Positions 58,738 through 64,000 of a stretch of 64,000 bases of DNA are shown in pieces (the first letter of the stretch is position 1; the number at the start of each line of letters is the position of its first letter). The translations under genes were made by a program, and so were the position numbers. Location: assembly GCF_006540305.1 (NCBI RefSeq), contig NZ_BJOR01000001.1, positions 3,224,001 through 3,288,000 of the forward strand, in the 5' to 3' direction. Source of the DNA: Streptomyces sp. 6-11-2. GTDB lineage: Bacteria; Actinomycetota; Actinomycetes; Streptomycetales; Streptomycetaceae. The notes below the pieces were generated by a model. The model did not search any database, was not told the origin of the DNA, and saw only the letters and a list, made by a program, of their open reading frames with translations.

Positions 58738-59604
58738 GTGGCGACTTATCCGACGTCCGATCAGCTGCTGGTGGTCATCGACCCGGTCGCCCGGAGGACG
58801 GACGGGGAGTCCGTACGAATCGCGAAAGACGTGCTCAGCGCGGGTGCATCCGCCAAGGTGTGCCTGCCGGACGGGCCGGAGGAGTTCACCCGTGCGCTGG
58901 CACGGCGCGGCTCACGGCGGCCCGTGGTGATCGGCGACGACCGGGCACTGCTGCGGGCGGTGTCGGCGCTGCACCGGCAGCGGGAGCTGGCCGGATGCGC
59001 ACTGTCGGTGGTGCCGGTCGGGGGTGCCCTGTCGCTGGCCCGTTCGCTGGGGGTGCCGACGGGACCGGTGGCTGCGGCACGGGCCGTGCTGGAGGGCGCC
59101 GAGCGACGGCTGGACCTGCTCGTCGACGACAGCGACGGAGTGGTGCTGGGCACGCTGCGCATCCCGCCGGTCTCCCCGCGTCAGGAGGATCCGGCGGGAC
59201 CTGTGGCGGTCTCGTCCGCAGCCGGACATCCGTGGCTGCGGACCTGCCAGTCCCTCGTACGGACGCTGGTGACCCGCCCGCCGAGGGCCACGGCGGTCGC
59301 CGGGCCGGGCGGCCCCTCCCGGCTGCGGGTGGAGGTCGACGGGGAGACGGTCGTGGACCTGGAGCAGCCGGTGGAGGCGGTCTCGGTCACGCCGGGCGGC
59401 GGCACGGGGAAGGCCGAGGTGGAGGTGCGGCGGCTGTCGGTGGGCGCGGAGGCGTCGCCGCTGCTGGCCCGGGGGCGCACGGTGACCGTCTCGGGAGCCG
59501 GCTTCCGCTACCGGGCGGACACGGTGGTGTCGGGGCCGGTGCGAACACGGACATGGCGGGTCGTGGAGGGGGCCTGGGGCCTGACGCTGCCGGTGACGGG
59601 GTGA
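58738..59604 (+). CDS. Diacylglycerol-kinase-like protein, degenerate active site
   Basis: 288 aa. The fold of DAGK/NAD-kinase catalytic domains is suggested by LLVVIDPVARRTDGESVRIA at the start, VVPVGGALSLARSLGVPTGP as the second glycine loop, and the C-terminal beta sandwich with LRVEVDGETVVDLEQPVEAV and VTVSGAGFRYRADTVV. The canonical nucleotide motif GGDGT is replaced by IGDDRALLRAVSAL. It may therefore not phosphorylate lipid. GTG start with AGGAC upstream. Divergent from purA. The same gene follows purA in other streptomycetes as I recall. Confidence 0.75.
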   Translation: MATYPTSDQLLVVIDPVARRTDGESVRIAKDVLSAGASAKVCLPDGPEEFTRALARRGSRRPVVIGDDRALLRAVSALHRQRELAGCALSVVPVGGALSLARSLGVPTGPVAAARAVLEGAERRLDLLVDDSDGVVLGTLRIPPVSPRQEDPAGPVAVSSAAGHPWLRTCQSLVRTLVTRPPRATAVAGPGGPSRLRVEVDGETVVDLEQPVEAVSVTPGGGTGKAEVEVRRLSVGAEASPLLARGRTVTVSGAGFRYRADTVVSGPVRTRTWRVVEGAWGLTLPVTG

Positions 59605-59652
59605 CGCCACCGGTGACGGGGTGAGCCGGATCCGGGAATGCGGCAGGCCGCG

Positions 59653-60150
59653 TCACCCGCGGGCGTTCTCCTCCCGGTGGCGGCGCCAGCGCTCCAGCAT
59701 TCCGGCGACGTCCTGCTCGATGAACTCGAAGAAGGCCAGCGTGTCGGCCAGCCGGCGTCCCGCCGGGGTCTCGGCCCCCAGGCTGGCCACACCTTCCCGC
59801 AGGGCGTCCTCCCACCGCTTGATGATCGCGTCACGGCTGGTGAGCGCCTCGTACCACTGGTCACTGTGAACCCGGTAGCGCTCCCGCCGCGAACCGGGCT
59901 CCCGCTCGCGGGAGACCAGGTGCACCTGGGCGAGGTAGCGCACCGCGCCGGAGACGGCCGCGGGGCTGATCTTCAGCTGACCGCCGAGCTCGGCGGAGGT
60001 CAGGGCGCCGGCGTCGGAGGCGAGCAGCGCGGCGAAGACCCGGGCCGGCATGCGCGGCACGCCCGCCTCGACGAGCTGGGCCGCGAAGTGCTCCACGAAC
60101 TGCGACACCACCTCGGGATCCCGCTCCACCGCCGCTTCCCGCTCCGTCAT
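59653..60150 (-). CDS. GbsR/MarR-family transcriptional regulator
   Basis: 165 aa. The winged helix is VSQFVEHFAAQLVEAGVPRM, then ALTSAELGGQLKISPAAVSG and a wing REREPGSRRERYRV. A C-terminal dimerisation helix LADTLAFFEFIEQDVAGMLE follows. ATG after GGGAGAGGG. It faces the ABC transporter operon divergently across a perfect palindrome (60225-60248), so it is almost certainly a local repressor of itself and the transporter. Confidence 0.9.
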   Translation of the reverse strand: MTEREAAVERDPEVVSQFVEHFAAQLVEAGVPRMPARVFAALLASDAGALTSAELGGQLKISPAAVSGAVRYLAQVHLVSREREPGSRRERYRVHSDQWYEALTSRDAIIKRWEDALREGVASLGAETPAGRRLADTLAFFEFIEQDVAGMLERWRRHREENARG

Positions 60151-60224
60151 TCCGGACCCTCTCCCCTGCTCTCCCCTGTTCGGACAACCACCGTCGAGTC
60201 TAACCTCGCTTTTATACGCTTCCT

Positions 60225-60248
60225 TAACTTCACAACTTTGTGAAGTTA
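60225..60248. promoter_or_regulatory. Perfect palindromic operator between the GbsR regulator and ABC genes
   Basis: TAACTTCACAA and its exact complement, separated by CT: an 11-bp inverted repeat in an AT-rich spot of otherwise GC-rich DNA, 17 bp before the ABC ATPase ATG. A TATAC-like element lies just upstream. Expected binding site of the divergent MarR-type regulator. Confidence 0.8.
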
Positions 60249-60264
60249 GCGTACGTTCCAAAGC

Positions 60265-61257
60265 ATGACCAAGGCAAACCCCGCCATCGAGGTATCCGGC
60301 CTGCACAAGTCGTTCGGCGGCACGCGGGCGCTGGACGGCCTCGACCTGAATGTCGCCGCCGGCGAGGTGCACGGCTTCCTCGGCCCCAACGGCGCCGGCA
60401 AGTCCACCACCATCCGGGTCCTGCTCGGCCTGCTGCGCGCCGACGCGGGCGCCACCCGGGTGCTGGGCCGCGACCCCTGGGCGGACGCGGTCAAGGTGCA
60501 CCGCCGGATCGCCTACGTGCCCGGCGACGTGACCCTGTGGCGCAACCTCTCCGGAGGAGAGGTCATCGACCTGTACGGCAGGCTGCGTCAAGGGGGCCGC
60601 GAGAAGCGCGTCAGGCAGGGTGGTGGTGGACGACGGGCGGGCGGTCTCGACCGGCGGCGCCGGGACGAGCTGATCGAACGGTTCGAGCTGGACCCGACCA
60701 AGAAGGGGCGGACGTACTCCAAGGGCAACCGGCAGAAGGTCGCCCTGGTCGCCGCCTTCGCCTCCGACGTCGACCTGCTGATCCTGGACGAGCCCACCTC
60801 GGGCCTGGACCCGCTGATGGAGGAGGTCTTCCAGCGGTGCGTGGAGGAGGAGCGCGACCGGGGCCGCACCGTCCTGCTCTCCTCCCACATCCTCAGCGAG
60901 GTCGAGGAGCTGTGCGACCGGGTGAGCATCATCCGCAAGGGCCGCACGGTGGAGAGCGGCTCCCTGGCCGACCTGCGCCACCTCACCCGCACCAGCGTCA
61001 CCGCCGAACTCGCCGGCCCGCCCAACGGGCTCGCCGGGCTGCCCGGCGTGCACGACCTCGACGTCCAGGGGCACCGGGTCCGCCTCCAGGTGGACACCGA
61101 CAAGCTGAACGCGGTGCTGCGCTCGCTGAGCGAGTCGGGCGTGCGGTCGCTGACCTCCACCCCGCCGACGCTGGAGGAGCTGTTCCTGCGGCACTACCAG
61201 GACGAGGCCGAGGCCGGCTCCGGGACCGACGCGGAAGCCGCGGAGGTGGCGCGATGA
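60265..61257 (+). CDS. ABC transporter ATP-binding protein (drug-efflux type)
   Basis: 330 aa. Walker A is [10 protein letters not shown], signature [11 protein letters not shown] in place of LSGGQ, Walker [15 protein letters not shown] and H-loop LLSSHIL. A C-terminal DUF4162-like region ends LEELFLRHY. An insertion of about 18 residues ([18 protein letters not shown]) lies between GRLRQ and the [13 protein letters not shown] helix, where relatives read straight through. The gene overlaps the permease start by 4 bp. It is controlled by the palindrome just upstream. Confidence 0.9.
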   Translation: MTKANPAIEVSGLHKSFGGTRALDGLDLNVAAGEVHGFLGPNGAGKSTTIRVLLGLLRADAGATRVLGRDPWADAVKVHRRIAYVPGDVTLWRNLSGGEVIDLYGRLRQGGREKRVRQGGGGRRAGGLDRRRRDELIERFELDPTKKGRTYSKGNRQKVALVAAFASDVDLLILDEPTSGLDPLMEEVFQRCVEEERDRGRTVLLSSHILSEVEELCDRVSIIRKGRTVESGSLADLRHLTRTSVTAELAGPPNGLAGLPGVHDLDVQGHRVRLQVDTDKLNAVLRSLSESGVRSLTSTPPTLEELFLRHYQDEAEAGSGTDAEAAEVAR

Positions 61258-62867
61258 CCGCCGCCGTCTCCACGCCCGCCGCCGCACCCGCCGGCCGCTC
61301 CCGCAACCTGGCCGGCACCGGCACCCTGCTGCGGTTCGCCCTGCGCCGCGACCGCGTGATGATCCCGGTGTGGGTCGCGGTGAACGCGCTGATGGTCCTG
61401 TCCATGCCGAACACGCTCAAGGGTCTGTACGCCACCCCGGCCGAGCGCGCCGACCTGGTGCGCCAGATGGCGACGAACGCCTCCCTGCGCGCCATGGTCG
61501 GCCCGGTGTTCGGCGACTCGCTGGGCGCGCTGACGGCCTGGCGGGTGGGGGTCTACGCGGGTGTCCTCGCCGCCGTCATGAGCCTGCTCGTCGTCGTCCG
61601 GCACACCCGGGACGAGGAGGAGAGCGGACGGCAGGAACTGGTGTCGTCCGGGATGGTGGGCCGCCGGGCACCGCTGACGGCGGCACTGCTGGCCGCGGCG
61701 GTCGCGAACGCGGCCCTGGCCCTGCTGATCACGGCCGGCCTGGCCGGGCAGGGCGCCACCGGTGCCCTGGCCTTCGGGCTCGGGGTGGCGGGCGTGGGCA
61801 TGGTCTTCGCCACGATGGCGGCGATCGTCGCCCAGCTCACGGAGAGCGCCCGGCTGGCCCGGGGCCTGACCTCCGCCGTCCTGGGCGCCGCCTTCGTGCT
61901 GCGGGCCGCGGGCGACTCGGGGACGGACGACGGCTCGTCGGTGCTCACCTGGCTGTCCCCGCTGGGCTGGCTGGAGGACCTGCGCGCCTTCGCCGCCGAA
62001 CGCTGGTGGGTGCTGCTGCTGTGCGCGGCGGCGACCGCCCTCCAGGCGGGCATCGCCTACGAACTCGCCGGACGCCGGGACCTCGGCATGAGCTTCCTGC
62101 CCACCAGGCCGGGACCGGCCCGGGGCCGCCTCGCCACGGCGGGCGCGCTGGCCTGGCGGCTGCAACGCGGCAGCGTGCTGGGCTGGAGCATCGGCTTCTT
62201 CGTCGCCGGAGTCGTCTACGGCGGGATGGCGGACGGCGCGGCCCAGCTCGTCGGCGACAACGCCAAGGCGCGGGAGATCTTCCAGCGGATGGGCGGGCAG
62301 TCCGGTCTGACGGACGCCTTCCTCGCCGCGATGGCCGGGATGCTCGGCCTGGTCGCCGCGCTCTACGTCGTGGCGTCCGTGCTGCGTCTGAACGGCGAGG
62401 AGACGTCCGGCCGCGCCGAGCCGGTGCTGGCGGGCGCGGTGGGCCGGCTGCGCTGGGCCGCCGGGCACCTGCTGATCGCCTTCGGCGGGTCCGCCCTGAT
62501 CATGCTCCTGGCCGGGCTGGGCATCGCGGTCGGCCACGGCAAGCAGGTCGGGCCGGTGCTCGGCGCGTGCCTCGTGCAGGTGGCCGGGGTGTGGGTGATC
62601 GGCGGCATCACCGTCCTGCTCCACGGCGTCCTGCCGCGGGGGGCCGTGGCCGCGTGGGGCGTGGCCGGAGCGGTCCTGCTGATCGGCTGGATCGGCCCCG
62701 CGCTGAACGTCCCCCAGCTCGTGCTGGACCTCTCCCCCTTCGGCCACCTGCCGAAGCTGCCGGGCGGACGAATGGAATGGGGCCCGGTCGCCACCCTGCT
62801 CGCCCTCGCCGCGCTCCTGGTGACCGGAGGACTGGCGGGCCTGCGCCACCGCGACATGGGCGGCTGA
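61254..62867 (+). CDS. ABC transporter permease
   Basis: 537 aa, about twelve spans arranged as two similar six-span halves (second half starting near [20 protein letters not shown]). The large loop after the first pair has [20 protein letters not shown], and the second half repeats it as [20 protein letters not shown]. This internal duplication and the paired EE-x-GR motifs mark the LnrL/Tmr-like exporter permeases of actinobacteria. It works with the preceding ATPase, likely in antibiotic export or resistance. Confidence 0.9.
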   Translation: MTAAVSTPAAAPAGRSRNLAGTGTLLRFALRRDRVMIPVWVAVNALMVLSMPNTLKGLYATPAERADLVRQMATNASLRAMVGPVFGDSLGALTAWRVGVYAGVLAAVMSLLVVVRHTRDEEESGRQELVSSGMVGRRAPLTAALLAAAVANAALALLITAGLAGQGATGALAFGLGVAGVGMVFATMAAIVAQLTESARLARGLTSAVLGAAFVLRAAGDSGTDDGSSVLTWLSPLGWLEDLRAFAAERWWVLLLCAAATALQAGIAYELAGRRDLGMSFLPTRPGPARGRLATAGALAWRLQRGSVLGWSIGFFVAGVVYGGMADGAAQLVGDNAKAREIFQRMGGQSGLTDAFLAAMAGMLGLVAALYVVASVLRLNGEETSGRAEPVLAGAVGRLRWAAGHLLIAFGGSALIMLLAGLGIAVGHGKQVGPVLGACLVQVAGVWVIGGITVLLHGVLPRGAVAAWGVAGAVLLIGWIGPALNVPQLVLDLSPFGHLPKLPGGRMEWGPVATLLALAALLVTGGLAGLRHRDMGG

Positions 62868-62907
62868 CCGGCTCAGTCCGGCTGAACAGGTGAACCGGGC
62901 GCCGGTG

Positions 62908-64000
62908 TCAGCCCACCGCCACGCTCAGCCCGTCCAGCCCGCGGATCACGAAGTTCGGCTTCCGGTTCGGCTCCGCCGCGAGCTTGAGGGTCGGGGCCCG
63001 CTCCAGCAGGGCCGTCATGGAGGCGGCCAGTTCGATGCGGGCCAGGGGGGCGCCGATGCAGTAGTGGATGCCGGCGCTGAAGGAGATGTGGGGGTTGTCC
63101 CGGCGGGTGAGGTCCAGGCGCCCGGGGTCGGTGAACACCGCCGGGTCGTGGTTGGCCGAGCCGAAGAGCATGGCGACCTCCGCGCCCCTCGGGATCGTGG
63201 TGCCCGCTATCTCGATCCCGTCCAGCACCCAGCGCTCGAAGAGCTGGAGCGGGGTGTCGTAGCGCATCAGCTCCTCGATCGCGGACGGGATCAGGGAGTG
63301 GTCCGCGTGCAGGGCCGCCAGCTGCTCCGGGTTGCGGAACAGCGCCCACCAGCCGTTGACCGTGGCGTTCACCGTGGCCTCGTGACCGGCGTTGAGGAGC
63401 AGCACCGCCGTGGAGATCATCTCCTGCTCGGTCAGCCGGTCGCCCTCGTCGTGCGCCGCGATCAGCCCCGAGATCAGGTCCTCGCCCGGCTCCTTGCGGC
63501 GCTCGGCGATCAGCTCCCGCAGACAGTCGGAGAACTCGACCGACGCCCGTACCGCCTTCGCCGCCGTCTCCTCGGACGGGTTCAGCTCGTACATCCCGCA
63601 GATGTCCGCCGACCAGGGCCGCAGCTGCGCCCGGTCCGCCTCGGGGATGCCCAGCATCTCGGCGATCACGGCGACCGGCAGTGGTTCGGCCACGTCCCGC
63701 AGCAGATCGCCGCCGCCCTCCGCCACCAGCTCGGCGACCAACTCGTTCGCCAGGTCGTGCACGTACGGCTTGAGCCGCTCCACCGTGCGCGGCGTGAACG
63801 CCTTCGACACCAGGCGCCGGATCCGGGTGTGGTCCGGCGGCTCCAGGTCGAGCATCCCGTGGTCGTTGAGGACGTGGAACGGCTCGTGCTCCGGCTGGGG
63901 CGGCGTACGGCCGAACTCCTCGTGCGTGAAGCGGTGCTGGTACGTCCGGCCCAGCCGCCGGTCCCGCAGCAGCGCCGAGACGTCCGCGTGGTGCGGCACC
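62908..64000 (-). CDS. Cytochrome P450, 5' end outside window
   Basis: At least 363 residues. The conserved parts are DLEPPDHTRIRRLVSKAFTP, the I-helix oxygen-activation motif LLLNAGHEATVN, the K-helix EELMR, and the haem loop FSAGIHYCIGAPLAR with its cysteine ligand. The reading frame continues past the window edge, so the GTG near 63999 is unlikely to be the start. A soluble bacterial P450 using ferredoxin partners; substrate unknown. It is convergent with the ABC operon and has no neighbouring ferredoxin in the window. Confidence 0.92.
   Translation of the reverse strand, partial: VPHHADVSALLRDRRLGRTYQHRFTHEEFGRTPPQPEHEPFHVLNDHGMLDLEPPDHTRIRRLVSKAFTPRTVERLKPYVHDLANELVAELVAEGGGDLLRDVAEPLPVAVIAEMLGIPEADRAQLRPWSADICGMYELNPSEETAAKAVRASVEFSDCLRELIAERRKEPGEDLISGLIAAHDEGDRLTEQEMISTAVLLLNAGHEATVNATVNGWWALFRNPEQLAALHADHSLIPSAIEELMRYDTPLQLFERWVLDGIEIAGTTIPRGAEVAMLFGSANHDPAVFTDPGRLDLTRRDNPHISFSAGIHYCIGAPLARIELAASMTALLERAPTLKLAAEPNRKPNFVIRGLDGLSVAVG

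Overview
The window is chromosomal DNA from a high-GC actinomycete, almost certainly a Streptomyces. The support is strong G/C third positions, frequent GTG and TTG starts, ATGA-coupled genes, a WblA-type WhiB protein, WhiJ/DUF397-type genes, a YbaB-recR-DUF5063 run and an asd-lysC operon. From memory, the conserved backbone follows the S. coelicolor SCO3577 to SCO3636 order (ArsA-like pair, wblA, penicillin-binding protein ... asd, aspartokinase, recR, YbaB, kinase ... purA, diacylglycerol-kinase-like gene). This synteny was not checked.

Layout. 1-7.8 kb: ArsA-family ATPase pair, wblA, a class A penicillin-binding protein, a YqeY-like protein, a metallophosphoesterase and a Pr6Pr-type membrane protein. 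7.86-12.92 kb: a tRNA-Pro(CGG) gene used as the integration site of a decayed integrative element of the pSAM2/AICE kind. It is bounded by 45-bp direct repeats and carries an integrase, an excisionase, an iteron-like repeat field, a truncated DUF3631 replication-type gene, serine-recombinase fragments and a secreted glycine-rich DUF11 protein as cargo. 13-17 kb: an SPFH protein, a regulatory cluster (HATPase, frameshifted XRE/DUF5753 gene, DUF397) and a winged-helix zinc-ribbon protein. 17.7-19.7 kb: a three-gene sulfur-transport-like operon and a 70-aa RGG-repeat protein. 19.8-30.3 kb: an ABC exporter followed by a broken kinase gene, an ECF sigma/anti-sigma pair, a two-Rossmann ion-channel-like protein, an S9 peptidase, SURF1, and an ECF sigma factor with its membrane partner.

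30.7-44.6 kb: asd and lysC, DUF5063-recR-YbaB, a SLATT protein, a Ser/Thr kinase with a very long collagen-like linker, a class III aminotransferase, a GntR regulator coupled to a glycosyltransferase/membrane fusion, and a conserved hypothetical. 45-56.4 kb: the most striking part. A secreted 1424-aa DNRLRE/LamG protein is followed by a secreted 2139-aa RHS polymorphic toxin. The toxin C-terminus carries a zinc deaminase signature (C-A-E plus P-x-C-x2-C). Eleven bases later comes a 162-aa gene in the immunity position. 56.5-64 kb: a DUF2199-like protein, purA, a degenerate diacylglycerol-kinase-like protein, a GbsR/MarR regulator diverging from an ABC drug-efflux pair across a perfect 11-bp palindrome, and the 5'-truncated end of a cytochrome P450 gene.

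Together, a housekeeping backbone (amino-acid, purine, cell-wall and recombination genes) is interrupted by two accessory blocks: the tRNA-Pro element and the toxin/immunity operon. Product names rest on motif recognition by eye. No database search was run.
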